From Myceligenerans salitolerans (GTDB lineage Bacteria; Actinomycetota; Actinomycetes; Actinomycetales; Cellulomonadaceae), in NCBI RefSeq assembly GCF_017349295.1, contig NZ_JAFMPK010000047.1, positions 208,893-272,892 on the forward strand: a stretch of 64,000 nt of DNA, in the 5' to 3' direction. The translations under genes were made by a program, and so were the position numbers. Below are positions 52,270-63,423 of the stretch, piece by piece; position 1 is the first letter of the stretch, and every line of letters starts with the position of its first letter. Under the pieces are notes generated by a model, which saw only the letters and a list, made by a program, of their open reading frames with translations, had not been told where the DNA came from and did no database searches.

Positions 52270-52341
52270 CCGATGCCGCCCCGGCTGGCCCGCCGCGGCC
52301 CGCCTACGACCACCCGGGCCGCGGAACCACCGGGACCAGGC

Positions 52342-52504
52342 GGTCGGCCGGCAGCCAGCCAAGCGGTCAGCCAGGCAGTCAGCCGGCGGTCAGCCGGGCA
52401 GTCAGCAGGCAGCCAGCCGGTCGGTCAGCCAGCCGGTCGGCCGACGGTCAGCCGGGCAGTCAGCCGGCGGTCGGCCGGCGGTCAGTCGGCAGCCAGCCGG
52501 GCGG
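52342..52504. repeat. 11-12-base periodic GTCAGCC array next to the cyclodeaminase gene
   Basis: Imperfect alternating units GGTCAGCCGGC and AGTCAGCCGGGC (starts at about 52365, 52377, 52388, 52400 and onward) continue to the stop codon of the ornithine-cyclodeaminase gene. The step is 11-12 bases, near one helical turn. No gene is visible. Confidence 0.75.
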
Positions 52505-53545
52505 TCAGTCCTCCTGGAGAAGGGAGAAGAGGTCCTTCGGGTCCGCCGGCTCCGCGATGAGGTCCAGGTGCGCCAGGAGTTCCGGGGCCGCGGCGGCGAC
52601 GTCGGCCGCGACGAACTTCAGGGTGGTCCAGTCCTCCACCGCGAAGCCGACCGAGTCCCAGACCACCAGTTCGTCGTCCGAGCGGCGGCCCGGCTTCACA
52701 CCGGTGACGACCTCCCACAGCTCCGTGACCGGGAAGTCCGGTGCCTGTTTCTGGATCTCGCCCTCGATGCGGGTCTGCTCCGTGTGCTCCACGAAGACGC
52801 TCGCCCGTGCGATCGTGGCCGGCTCCAGCTCCGTCTTGCCGGGGCAGTCGCCGCCGATCGCGTTGACGAGGACGCCAGGATTCGCGCCCTCGCGCAGGGC
52901 GGCGTCGGACAGCACCACCGCGTTGCGCTTGTCCGCCGTGCACGTGGTCACGACGTCGGCCCCGCGCGCGGCGTCGGCCGGGTCCGACGCGATCACGACG
53001 TCGAACCCGAGGGCCTTCGCGTGCCGCGCGAGCTTCTCCGACGCCGCGGGGTCGACGTCGAACACCCGCAAGGTCTCGATGCCCAGTTCCGCTCGCATGC
53101 CAAGGGCTTGGAACTCGGCCTGGGAACCCGCGCCGATCATCGCCATGACCCGCGAGCCACGGCGCGCCAGGTACCTCGCCGCGAGCGCCGAGGCCGCGGC
53201 CGTGCGCAGCCCGGTCAGCAGTGTCATCTCGGCGAGGAAGGACGGGTAGCCGTTGTCGACGCGGGCGAGCATGCCCACGGCGGTGACGGTCTGGAAGCCG
53301 CGGGCGGGGTTGGCGGGGTGGCCGTTGACGAGTTTGAAGCCGTAGGTCTCGGCGTCGGCGGTGGGCATGAGCTCGATGACGCCCTCGGCCGAGTGGGTGG
53401 CGATGCGGGGGCGCTTGTCGAGTTCGGGCCAGCGGGCGAAGTCGCGGTCCATCGCGTCGGTGAGACCGGCGATGACGGTCTCCGGTCCGCGGCGGGCTGC
53501 CCAGCGCGCGGCGCCGGCGACGTCGAGGAAGGGGACGGTGGTCAT
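52505..53545 (-). CDS. Ornithine cyclodeaminase family protein
   Basis: A 346-residue protein of the ornithine cyclodeaminase/mu-crystallin family. It has the substrate region ELMPTADAETYGFKLVNGHP, the NAD-binding MAMIGAGSQAEFQALGM and VVTTCTADKRNAVV. It converts ornithine to proline and ammonia, but the family also contains alanine dehydrogenases and siderophore-precursor enzymes. ATG 53545 overlaps the ddaH stop (ATGA). Pairing with dimethylargininase points to arginine/ornithine catabolism. Confidence 0.9.
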   Translation of the reverse strand: MTTVPFLDVAGAARWAARRGPETVIAGLTDAMDRDFARWPELDKRPRIATHSAEGVIELMPTADAETYGFKLVNGHPANPARGFQTVTAVGMLARVDNGYPSFLAEMTLLTGLRTAAASALAARYLARRGSRVMAMIGAGSQAEFQALGMRAELGIETLRVFDVDPAASEKLARHAKALGFDVVIASDPADAARGADVVTTCTADKRNAVVLSDAALREGANPGVLVNAIGGDCPGKTELEPATIARASVFVEHTEQTRIEGEIQKQAPDFPVTELWEVVTGVKPGRRSDDELVVWDSVGFAVEDWTTLKFVAADVAAAAPELLAHLDLIAEPADPKDLFSLLQED

Positions 53546-54594
53546 GCGGACTCCTTCGGGTGGAGGGAGGGTGCCGGCTCCGCCGCCATGGCCAGGACGA
53601 CGGCCGGATCGGTGGCGGGCGCGGCGACACGGTCGGCGGCGGGCACGGCGGGCATGGCAGGCGCCGCGACACGGTCGTCGGCGTGGTCGACGGTGCCGGC
53701 CGTGCCGTGCGCGGCGGTCGCGGCGTCGGGCCGCAGTTCGAGGGTGCAGCACTTGACGGAGCCGCCGCCCTTGAACAGCTCGGACAGGTCGACGGGGACG
53801 ACGTCGAAGCCGGCCGCGGCGATGTCGTCGGCGAGGCGTCCGGCGCGGTCGGTGAGGAAGACGCAGCGGCCGTCGGAGACGACGTTGAGGCCGAGGACGG
53901 CGGCGTCGTCGTCGGACGCGAGGATGGCGTCGGGGTAGAGCCGCTCGAGCGTGGCGCGGGACTCCGCGGTGAACGCGCCGGGCAGGTAGGCGACGAGCGG
54001 CGGGTTGCCGGTCTCGCCGGTGTCGAGCACGGCCAGGGCGGTGTCGAGGTGGTAGTAGCGGGGGTCGACGAGCTCGAGAGGAACGACGTCGATCCCCTGC
54101 TCGGCGAGCCCGAGACGGCGGGCAGCCTCGTCGTGGGCGGCGCGGGTGGTGCGGAAGCCGTGTCCGGCGAGGAGCGTGTCGCCGACGAGCAGCAGGTCGC
54201 CCTCACCCTCCTGGGTCTCCCCCGACTGCCCGGCGGAGGTGATGCCGCGCCCGAGGGCGGCGGGGCCGGTGAACCAGGCGTCGTAGGCGGGGCCTTCCTT
54301 GGCCCGCTCGGGGTAGGTGAAGCGTGCGGCGAGCGCCTGTCCGCCGACGACGATGCCGCCGTTGGCGGCGTACACCATGTCGGGCAGTCCGGGCTCGGGG
54401 TCGATCACGTCGACGGTGTGGCCGCGGGTCTCGTAGGCCCGTTTGAGGGTCTCCCACTGGGCCAGGGCCCGTGCGGTGTCGACGGGGACGCTCGTGTCCA
54501 TCCAGGGGTTGATGGCGTAGACGACGTCGAAGTGCTCCGGCGGGCACATGAGGAAGTGCCGGTTCGCGGCACGGCGCGTGACTGTGTGCGTCAT
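53542..54594 (-). CDS. ddaH: N,N-dimethylarginine dimethylaminohydrolase / amidinotransferase-family hydrolase
   Basis: A 350-residue guanidino-group-modifying enzyme. It has N-terminal FLMCPPEHFDVVYAINPWM, LPDMVYAANGG, catalytic His182 in YYHLDTAL and nucleophile Cys in GGGSVKCCTLELRP (C282/C283). It probably hydrolyses dimethylarginine to citrulline and dimethylamine, or a related guanidine. About 60 C-terminal residues after ELRP form an Ala/Pro-rich tail (two DRVAAPA repeats) beyond the usual end of the family. ATG 54594 is the clear start; the cyclodeaminase gene follows with a 4-base overlap. Confidence 0.9.
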   Translation of the reverse strand: MTHTVTRRAANRHFLMCPPEHFDVVYAINPWMDTSVPVDTARALAQWETLKRAYETRGHTVDVIDPEPGLPDMVYAANGGIVVGGQALAARFTYPERAKEGPAYDAWFTGPAALGRGITSAGQSGETQEGEGDLLLVGDTLLAGHGFRTTRAAHDEAARRLGLAEQGIDVVPLELVDPRYYHLDTALAVLDTGETGNPPLVAYLPGAFTAESRATLERLYPDAILASDDDAAVLGLNVVSDGRCVFLTDRAGRLADDIAAAGFDVVPVDLSELFKGGGSVKCCTLELRPDAATAAHGTAGTVDHADDRVAAPAMPAVPAADRVAAPATDPAVVLAMAAEPAPSLHPKESA

Positions 54595-54717
54595 GGCGGC
54601 GACGCTACCGACCACGGCGTTGCACGACGGGGGTGTTTCGTTGCGTCCTGACCAGGAATTTCTTCAGAGATTGCGGTAACGGCTGAACACATCGCGGCCG
54701 CTGTGGGTCCGGCGCCA

Positions 54718-54783
54718 TGCGGTCGGTCCCTCGAGGGACCGACCGCACGGACATCGGACCGACCACCCGACATCGGACCGACC
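54718..54783. repeat. GGTCGGTC array with 30-bp perfect palindrome downstream of katG
   Basis: A perfect 30-base palindrome (54718-54747, centre CCCTCGAGGG) starts with one GGTCGGTC copy (54721). Reverse copies GACCGACC follow at 54737, 54757 and 54776, that is in 20- and 19-base steps. It lies 23-88 bases after the katG stop and can serve as its terminator, but it shares its sequence with the array at 62.33-62.51 kb. Confidence 0.85.
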
Positions 54784-54805
54784 GCATCAGGTGCGGCGCG
54801 ACCTC

Positions 54806-57530
<2,725 letters not shown>

Positions 57531-57605
57531 AACAAGAGCACGCGACGGTGGCGGCGGGCGGACTTTTTTCCCTCATGTCGCGTATTCCCGCTACGGTGTC
57601 GGCCC

Positions 57606-58877
57606 ATGACCGCCAGCTCCACCCTCAGCGAAGGCGCCGACGGCGCCCGGCACGCCGTCGGGCCGTCCGCCACCGCGACCGCCGACGGCCACGAACGTCC
57701 GGACGGGGCCGGCAAGGACGGGACCGTGCCGGACAGCGCCGCGCCGGACAGCGCCGCGCCGGACGACGCGCAGGACGACACCGCGCCCGGGACCGCCGGG
57801 TCCAAGCACCCGCCGCGATGGCTGCCGCGCGCCCTGGCCCTGGGGATCGTGGCGGTGTTCGTGGGAATCTTCGCGTGGAACGCGCTCGGGGCGCTCAAGA
57901 GCCTGTGGGTGGCGATCCTCATCGCGTTCTTCCTGTCGCTCGCGCTCGAGCCCGCGACGGTGTGGCTGGTGCGCCGCGGCTGGAGACGCCCGGCCGCGGC
58001 GGCGGTCACGCTGCTCGGCTCCCTCGCCGCGATCGTCGCGGTGATGGCGCTTTTCGGGAACCTGTTCGTGCAGCAGGTCGTCGAGCTGGGCAGGACCCTG
58101 CCCGAGTACTACGGCACGCTGCGCAGCTTCGTCCTCGGGTTCGTGGACCTTCCGCTGCCCGAGCCGGAGGAACTGGTCGGCGAGGGCCTCGACCAGTTCG
58201 GCAGCGACCTCGCCGCGAGCGCGCTCGTCGTCGGCAGCGCCCTGCTCAGCGGGCTCTTCTGGTCGATCACGATCCTGCTGGTCGCGTACTACCTGCTCGC
58301 CGCCGGGCCACGGTTCCGCCGGGCCGTGTGCCGCTGGGTGCCTCCGGACCACCAGGACGAGGTGCTGCACCTGTGGGGCGTGGTGCAGCGCAAGGTGTCC
58401 GACTACATCGACACCCGGCTCGTGCTCGCCCTCATCTCCACCGTCGTGACCTGCGCCTTCCTGCTGATCCTGCGCACGCCGTACGCGATTCCCCTCGCCG
58501 TGTTCGTCGGCGTGGTCTCACAGTTCGTCCCGACCATCGGCGCCTACCTCGGCGGTGCGCTGCCCGTCATGGTGGCGCTGACGGGGCAGGGGCTGTGGCA
58601 GGCCGGGGCGGTGCTCGTGTTCGTCGTCGCCTACCAGCAGGTGGAGAACCTCTGGCTGGCACCGATGCTGTCCGAGCGGGCCCTGGAGATGAACGCCGCC
58701 GTCAGCCTGCTCGTGGTGCTGGCGTTCGGTGCGGTCTTCGGCGCCCTGGGCGCTTTCCTGGCACTGCCGGTCGCCGCCACGATCCAGGCCATGGCGACCA
58801 CCTACCTGCGACGCCACGAGCTGATCGAGTCACACATGTTCAACGACCCCGAGGACAAGTGGGTGGCGGCGGGCTGA
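57606..58877 (+). CDS. AI-2E family transporter (PerM/TqsA-like permease)
   Basis: A 423-residue membrane protein of PF01594 type. After a disordered N-terminus of about 70 residues (a PDSAA repeat), it has seven to eight hydrophobic segments with the family sequences ILIAFFLSLALEPATVWLVR, TIGAYLGGALPVMVALTG and MLSERALEMNAAVSLL. Members export autoinducer-2 or act as Na+/H+ or other antiporters; substrate is not predictable. ATG 57606 has TACGGT 8 bases upstream. Confidence 0.9.
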   Translation: MTASSTLSEGADGARHAVGPSATATADGHERPDGAGKDGTVPDSAAPDSAAPDDAQDDTAPGTAGSKHPPRWLPRALALGIVAVFVGIFAWNALGALKSLWVAILIAFFLSLALEPATVWLVRRGWRRPAAAAVTLLGSLAAIVAVMALFGNLFVQQVVELGRTLPEYYGTLRSFVLGFVDLPLPEPEELVGEGLDQFGSDLAASALVVGSALLSGLFWSITILLVAYYLLAAGPRFRRAVCRWVPPDHQDEVLHLWGVVQRKVSDYIDTRLVLALISTVVTCAFLLILRTPYAIPLAVFVGVVSQFVPTIGAYLGGALPVMVALTGQGLWQAGAVLVFVVAYQQVENLWLAPMLSERALEMNAAVSLLVVLAFGAVFGALGAFLALPVAATIQAMATTYLRRHELIESHMFNDPEDKWVAAG

Positions 58878-58921
58878 GTCCCGGTGGAAGCCCGGTCGCT
58901 CACCCACCGGCCGAGCCGGCC

Positions 58922-60214
58922 TCACGCGGTGGCGGCACCGCGGGCCTCCAGGAACGCACGAGCCGGCGCGTCCGTCGTGAGGGCGACCGCCTTGCCGTAG
59001 GCCGCCGGGGCGGCGGGATCCCCTGCCGCGGCGAGCAGGTGCGCACGGACGGCCCACCAGGGCTGGAACCGGTCCGCGGCCCGGTCGGACGCCGAGATCG
59101 CCTCCAGGTCGGCCAGCCCGGCCGCCGGGCCGTCGACGCGGGCCCGCACCGCCGCGCAGGCCACGAGGCTGCCGAGGGTCGGAGCCACCGTGACGAGCGC
59201 ACGGTGCAGGGTGAGCAGGGCGGGCCAGTCGGTCACACCGGTGCGGGCACGAGCGCAGTGGGCGGACTGGATCGCGGCCTCGAGCCGGAAGCGGCCGGGA
59301 GAGTCGTCGGCGTCGAGCGCGCGTCGCAGCAGCGCCTCGCCGCGGGCGATCAACGTCCGGTCCCACAGGGCCGGGTCCTGCTCCTCGAGCGGCACCAGGA
59401 CGCCGTCGCGCACTCTCGCCGCGGACCGCGCCACCGAGAAGCACAGCAGGGCGGCGAGCCCGAGCGGCTCGGGGGCGGGCAGCAGGTCCGCCAGGAGCAG
59501 GGCGAGCACGAGGGCCTCTCCGGTGAGCGAGTCACGGACCTCGGGCGCGACGCCACGCCAGTCGATCGCATAGGCGCCGTAGACCGCCTCCAGCACGGGC
59601 GGCAGGCGGCCGGGCACGTCGTCGCGGCCGGGGATCCGGAACGGTATGCGGGCGTCGCGGATGCGCCGCTTGGCGCGGACCAGGCGCTGAGCCATGGTCG
59701 GGGCGGGGACGGCGAACGCCCGCGCGATGTCGCGGGCCTCCACGCCCAGCACGGTCTGGAGCATGAGCGGCGTGCGGATCCCCGCCTCGACGGCGGGATG
59801 CGCGCAGACGAACATCAGCTCGAGCCGGCGGTCGCCGATCTCGCCCGGGTCAGGCTCCCAGGGGCCGACGGCGGGTTCCGTGACGGACGGCGCGGAGCTG
59901 GTTCCCGCGGTCGCGAACCCCGCGCCCCGCCCCGCCTCCCCGCCGCCGTCGGGCAACGGCGCGTCCCTGGACGACGCCGCCTTGTACAGGTCACGCAGCC
60001 GGTTGCGGGCCACGGTCAGGAGCCAGCCGTCCGGGTTGCGGGGCACGCCGTCCTCGGCCCACGTGCCGAGAGCGCGTTCGAAGGCGTCGGCGAGGGCGTC
60101 CTCGGCCCGGGCGATGTCGCCGTCGCGCGCGGCGAGCAGCGCGAGCAGGCGGCCGTACGAGGCCCGCGCCGCCGCGTCGGCGGCGGCGCGGGCCTCGCCG
60201 GCGGCAGGACTCAC
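58922..60214 (-). CDS. ECF42-type RNA polymerase sigma factor (DUF6596)
   Basis: A 430-residue sigma factor. Region 2 spans about 12-85 (ALADAFERALGTWAEDGVPR, WLLTVARNRLRDLYK). Region 4 (LGVEARDIARAFAVPAPTMA, LVRAKRRIRDARIPF) is followed by a 230-residue C-terminal extension rich in TPR-like helices (YGAYAIDWRG, GEALVLALLLADLLP). The long extension and overlap with a YciI/DGPF gene define the ECF42 group, which is not controlled by an anti-sigma factor. GTG 60214 overlaps the YciI stop (GTGA). Targets are probably the DGPF gene itself and few others. Confidence 0.92.
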   Translation of the reverse strand: MSPAAGEARAAADAAARASYGRLLALLAARDGDIARAEDALADAFERALGTWAEDGVPRNPDGWLLTVARNRLRDLYKAASSRDAPLPDGGGEAGRGAGFATAGTSSAPSVTEPAVGPWEPDPGEIGDRRLELMFVCAHPAVEAGIRTPLMLQTVLGVEARDIARAFAVPAPTMAQRLVRAKRRIRDARIPFRIPGRDDVPGRLPPVLEAVYGAYAIDWRGVAPEVRDSLTGEALVLALLLADLLPAPEPLGLAALLCFSVARSAARVRDGVLVPLEEQDPALWDRTLIARGEALLRRALDADDSPGRFRLEAAIQSAHCARARTGVTDWPALLTLHRALVTVAPTLGSLVACAAVRARVDGPAAGLADLEAISASDRAADRFQPWWAVRAHLLAAAGDPAAPAAYGKAVALTTDAPARAFLEARGAATA

Positions 60215-60597
60215 CCCAGACCTTCCGTGGTGGTCCAGGCCCCGTCCGCGAAGTGGGTCGCCGAGGGCCGCACCTCCACGGTCCCCCACTGGACGGACGG
60301 CGCCTTGGCCGCCCAGGCGATCGCGGCGTCGAGGTCCGGCACGTCGATCACGAACGTGCCGCCGAGCTGCTCCTTCGTGTCGGCGAACGGCCCGTCCTGG
60401 ACCCGCAGCTCGCCGTCGCGCACCGCCACGGTGGTGGTGGCCGACGACGGCTGCAGCACCTCGGCGGACAGCAGCACACCCGCGCCGTCGAGCGCCTTGG
60501 CGTACGCGTCGAAGGCCGCCAGGCCCTCGCTCCAGCCTTCCGCGCCGGTGTCCTCGGGCGTCATCTCCGGGTAGTGCAGCAGGATCGTGTAGCGCAT
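60211..60597 (-). CDS. YciI/DGPF-domain protein
   Basis: A 128-residue dimeric ferredoxin-fold protein with YTILLHYPE at the N-terminus and the family motif DGPFADTKEQLGG. It is the usual partner of ECF42 sigma factors and is translationally coupled to the sigma gene. Its biochemical role is unknown; an enzymatic or ligand-sensing function linked to the sigma factor extension is suspected. ATG 60597 has GGAAGGAAC upstream. Confidence 0.93.
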   Translation of the reverse strand: MRYTILLHYPEMTPEDTGAEGWSEGLAAFDAYAKALDGAGVLLSAEVLQPSSATTTVAVRDGELRVQDGPFADTKEQLGGTFVIDVPDLDAAIAWAAKAPSVQWGTVEVRPSATHFADGAWTTTEGLG

Positions 60598-60827
60598 GGT
60601 TCCGTTCCTTCCGGTGTCGTCGAGCCGCCGTCCGGCGGCGTGGACACCGTGATGACGATCGAGCGGCCACCCGATCGACAGCTACGACGACATTACCCTC
60701 CACGGGCCTGCAGCCGTCCGGTGCCTGGCGACCTCCGGTGCGGACGGACGGCTCCAGGCCGGGGGCGGAGGTGGCGTGCAGGGTGCGTCGCGACACCGTC
60801 CTCGTCGCAGCGCGTCCGCCGAGGTGG

Positions 60828-61304
60828 CTACCGGACGAGCCCGAGGCGGTTCGCGTAGGCCCCACCCCAGGTGTCGAGCTGGGCGACAAGCCCGGCGAGG
60901 GACTCCCCCAAGGGGGTGAGGGAGTACTCCACGCGCGGCGGAACCTCCGGGAACACCTCGCGGTGCACGACGCCGTCCGCCTCCAGGTCGCGCAGCTGGC
61001 GGGTCAGGACGCGGGGCGTCACCGGCCCGACGGCGCGGTTCAGGGCGTTGAACCGCAGCGGGCCGCCGAGCAGGTGCTTGACCACGGTCATCTTCCACGA
61101 GCCACCGACGACCGCGATCGCCACCTCCACCGGGCACGCCTCCGCGGCGCGGCGGACGGGTTCACGCACGGGGAGCCCGGCGCTCGCGCCGGGCCCTTCC
61201 GGCGCCGCGGGCTCCTGCGTCCCGGACGGTGCCCTCGCTGGTGCCGTCCGGGACGCCCGCGTCGTCGTCCGAGCCTTCTCTTGCGCCGTCGCCTCGGCCG
61301 TCAT
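60828..61304 (-). CDS. HxlR-family (MarR-like) regulator
   Basis: A 158-residue winged-helix protein with the typical ACPVEVAIAVVGGSWKM start of the HxlR domain. The Cys is often the redox or electrophile sensor in this family. RFNALNRAVGPVTPRVLTRQ and FPEVPPRVEYSLTPLGESL follow. A 60-residue disordered N-terminus precedes the domain. ATG 61304 was preferred, with GGGGGAG upstream. It diverges from a quinone-reductase gene, the common target pair of HodR/QorR-type regulators. Confidence 0.92.
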   Translation of the reverse strand: MTAEATAQEKARTTTRASRTAPARAPSGTQEPAAPEGPGASAGLPVREPVRRAAEACPVEVAIAVVGGSWKMTVVKHLLGGPLRFNALNRAVGPVTPRVLTRQLRDLEADGVVHREVFPEVPPRVEYSLTPLGESLAGLVAQLDTWGGAYANRLGLVR

Positions 61305-61438
61305 CGCTCCCCCGTATGTTCTGACCTGCACGCTATCCATCTGGTCACTACTGGACGAAATTGTGCGTACTTGTCACCACGGTAGCGCGGGACCAGGCTG
61401 GAGTCACCCCGTCCGGCCACCAGTGAAGGAGACTCGCC

Positions 61439-62224
61439 GTGCGCATCCTCTGGGTCCTCTCCCACCCCGACCCCGCCTCGCTCAACGGGCGGCTGCGGGA
61501 CGCCGTCGTGCCGCGGCTGCGGGAGCTCGGGCACGACGTCGTCGAGTCGGACCTGTACCGCATGGGGTTCGATCCCGTCCTGAGCACGGCGGACCTGCTG
61601 GGCGACCCGCCCGGGCCCGGTACTCCGGTCTCGGACTGGCAGCGCACCGGCCATCAGGAGGGGCGTCTCGCGGCCGACATCCGGGCCGAGCAGGCCAAGA
61701 TCCGGGCCGCGGAGCTGATCGTGCTGCAGTTCCCGTTGTGGTGGTACGGCGTCCCGGCCATCCTCAAGGGCTGGATCGACCGGACACTGGTCAACGGGTT
61801 CGCCTTCGGTGTCGTGGATCCCGCCACGGGACGCGTGCGCAAGTACGGCGACGGCGGCCTCGCGGGCCGGCGCGGACTGGCCGTCGTCAGCGCGGGCGAC
61901 CGGACCGCAGCACTCGGGCCCCGTGGCGTCAGCGGGCACATCGACGACGTGCTCTGGCCGCTGCTGCACGGCACGTTCCACTACACCGGAACCGCGCCGC
62001 TCCACGCCCATCTGCTCAGCAGCGTGCACCACTGGCCGGAAGGCCAGTTCGAGCGTGAGGTCGAGCGGCTGGTCACGCGCGTCCACGGGGCGGACACCGA
62101 GGAGCCGATCCCCTACCGCACCCTCGCGGGCGGCGACTACGGCCCGGACCACACCCTCCGCCCGGAGATCGCCCCGGGCCTGACGGGCAACGAGGCCCAC
62201 CTGCCACAGCCATCGAGCACCTGA
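61439..62224 (+). CDS. NAD(P)H:quinone oxidoreductase (flavodoxin-like fold)
   Basis: A 261-residue FMN/FAD enzyme of the NQO1/MdaB group, with ILWVLSHPDPASLNGRLRD for phosphate binding and VLQFPLWWYGVPAILKGWID for the flavin ring. It reduces quinones by two electrons, protecting against electrophiles. GTG 61439 follows GAAGGAGA. A possible promoter is TTGTCA (about 61373-61378) with CAGGCT 17 bases on. It is transcribed away from the HxlR regulator. The intergenic region should carry the regulator site, but no clear dyad could be fixed by eye. Confidence 0.9.
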   Translation: MRILWVLSHPDPASLNGRLRDAVVPRLRELGHDVVESDLYRMGFDPVLSTADLLGDPPGPGTPVSDWQRTGHQEGRLAADIRAEQAKIRAAELIVLQFPLWWYGVPAILKGWIDRTLVNGFAFGVVDPATGRVRKYGDGGLAGRRGLAVVSAGDRTAALGPRGVSGHIDDVLWPLLHGTFHYTGTAPLHAHLLSSVHHWPEGQFEREVERLVTRVHGADTEEPIPYRTLAGGDYGPDHTLRPEIAPGLTGNEAHLPQPSST

Positions 62225-62526
62225 GACCACCACACCGATCACCCCCGCCACGCCGATCAGCCACGCCCATCACCCCGCACGCCCACCCACCCCTCCCTCT
62301 CCCTGCCCTCAGCGGGCGGTCGGCTGTCGGGCGGTCGGTCGGCTGTCGGCGCCGATGTGGTCGGTCGCCTGTCGAGCGGTCGGTCGGGCGTCGGTGCGGT
62401 CGGTCGGTTGTCGAGCGGTCGGTCCGATGTCGATGCGGTCGGTCCCCCAAGGAGCCGACCGCACTGACAAGTGACCGACCGCATCGACAGGCGACCGACC
62501 GCATCGGCGCCGACACCGGGCACCCC
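62225..62526. repeat. GGTCGGTC array with 19-20-base period and convergent orientation
   Basis: No gene. GGTCGGTC occurs at 62333, 62359, 62378, 62398, 62417 and 62437, with steps of 26, 19, 20, 19 and 20. Reverse copies (CCGACC or GACCGACC) follow at about 62455, 62473 and 62493, the last two 20 apart. The outer ends form 28-bp inverted arms (62348-62375 with 62484-62511, 27 matches). The core GATGCGGTCGGTCCC and the reverse GACCGACCGCATC recur at 54.72-54.79 kb. Confidence 0.85.
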
Positions 62527-62562
62527 TTGCGGAGTCTGGCTAATAGGCGTAGCTTACTAGCT
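62527..62562 (+). promoter_or_regulatory. Promoter and operator of the hydrolase-tetR pair
   Basis: TTGCGG (62527-62532), a 17-base spacer and TAGCTT (62550-62555) are followed by 7 bases and ATG, predicting a leaderless message. An inverted repeat GCTAATA-N9-TACTAGC (62539-62561, 6 of 7 matches) covers the -10 box and is the probable site of the TetR protein encoded downstream. Confidence 0.65.
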
Positions 62563-63423
62563 ATGGACATGACCCCCAGGCTCCTCCAGCGCCCCGAGGG
62601 CGCCATCGCCTTCACCGACTCCGGCTCCGGCCCGCTGGTCGTGGCCGTCCCCGGCATGGGCGACCTCCGCTCCACGTACGACGACGTCGCTCCCGCACTC
62701 GTCGACGAGGGGTACCGGGTCGTGGTCGCCGACCTGCGCGGCCACGGCGACTCCGACACCACGTTCACCTCACACGGCGACGACGCGACCGGCGCGGACC
62801 TCCTCGCGCTGGTCGAGCACCTCGACGCCGGGCCGGCCGTGCTCCTCGGCAACTCCATGGGCGCGTCCGCCGCCGTCTGGGCCGCCGCCGAACGGCCCGA
62901 GCTGGTCCGCGGCCTGGTCCTGGTCAGCCCGTTCCTGCGCGAGACGGTCGGACCCGCCGCACAGCGGCTGCTGCGGGTGCTCTACCGCGTGCTCTTCGCC
63001 GGGCCGTGGGGTGCGGCGGCCTGGGCGTCCTACTACTCGTCGATCACGAAGGGACGCCGCTCACCGCGGCACGCCGAGCACGTGGCCGCCGTACGCGCGG
63101 CGATGCGCAGGCCCGGACACCTGCGGTCGTTCCGCCACCTGGCGGTGGCGCTCGACCACTCGGTCGTCGAGGCGCGCCTCGACGAGGTGACCACCCCGGC
63201 GCTCGTCGTCGTCGGCGCGCTCGACCCCGACTACCCCGACCCCGCTGCCGAGCTCGACCGGATGACGGCCGCGCTCGGGGCGGACGGGCTGCTCGTCCCC
63301 GAGACCGGGCACTACCCGCAGCACCAGGCGCCCGACGTCGTCGCCCCCGCCGTGCTGGAGTTCCTCGCCGGGCTCCCCGGCGGCGCGCCCCGCCCCGCGG
63401 CCGGCGGCGGGCACCGTGCCTAG
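62563..63423 (+). CDS. Alpha/beta hydrolase (Ser nucleophile)
   Basis: A 286-residue alpha/beta hydrolase with VVAVPGMGDLRSTYDDV, VVADLRGHGDSDT, nucleophile elbow LLGNSMGASAA (Ser), acid in GALDPDYPDP and His in PETGHYPQHQ. It resembles carboxylesterase/lactonase-like proteins found with TetR regulators. ATG 62563 follows a leaderless promoter. The tetR gene begins 8 bases before its end, so the two are co-transcribed. The substrate is unknown, probably the compound sensed by the regulator. Confidence 0.9.
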   Translation: MDMTPRLLQRPEGAIAFTDSGSGPLVVAVPGMGDLRSTYDDVAPALVDEGYRVVVADLRGHGDSDTTFTSHGDDATGADLLALVEHLDAGPAVLLGNSMGASAAVWAAAERPELVRGLVLVSPFLRETVGPAAQRLLRVLYRVLFAGPWGAAAWASYYSSITKGRRSPRHAEHVAAVRAAMRRPGHLRSFRHLAVALDHSVVEARLDEVTTPALVVVGALDPDYPDPAAELDRMTAALGADGLLVPETGHYPQHQAPDVVAPAVLEFLAGLPGGAPRPAAGGGHRA

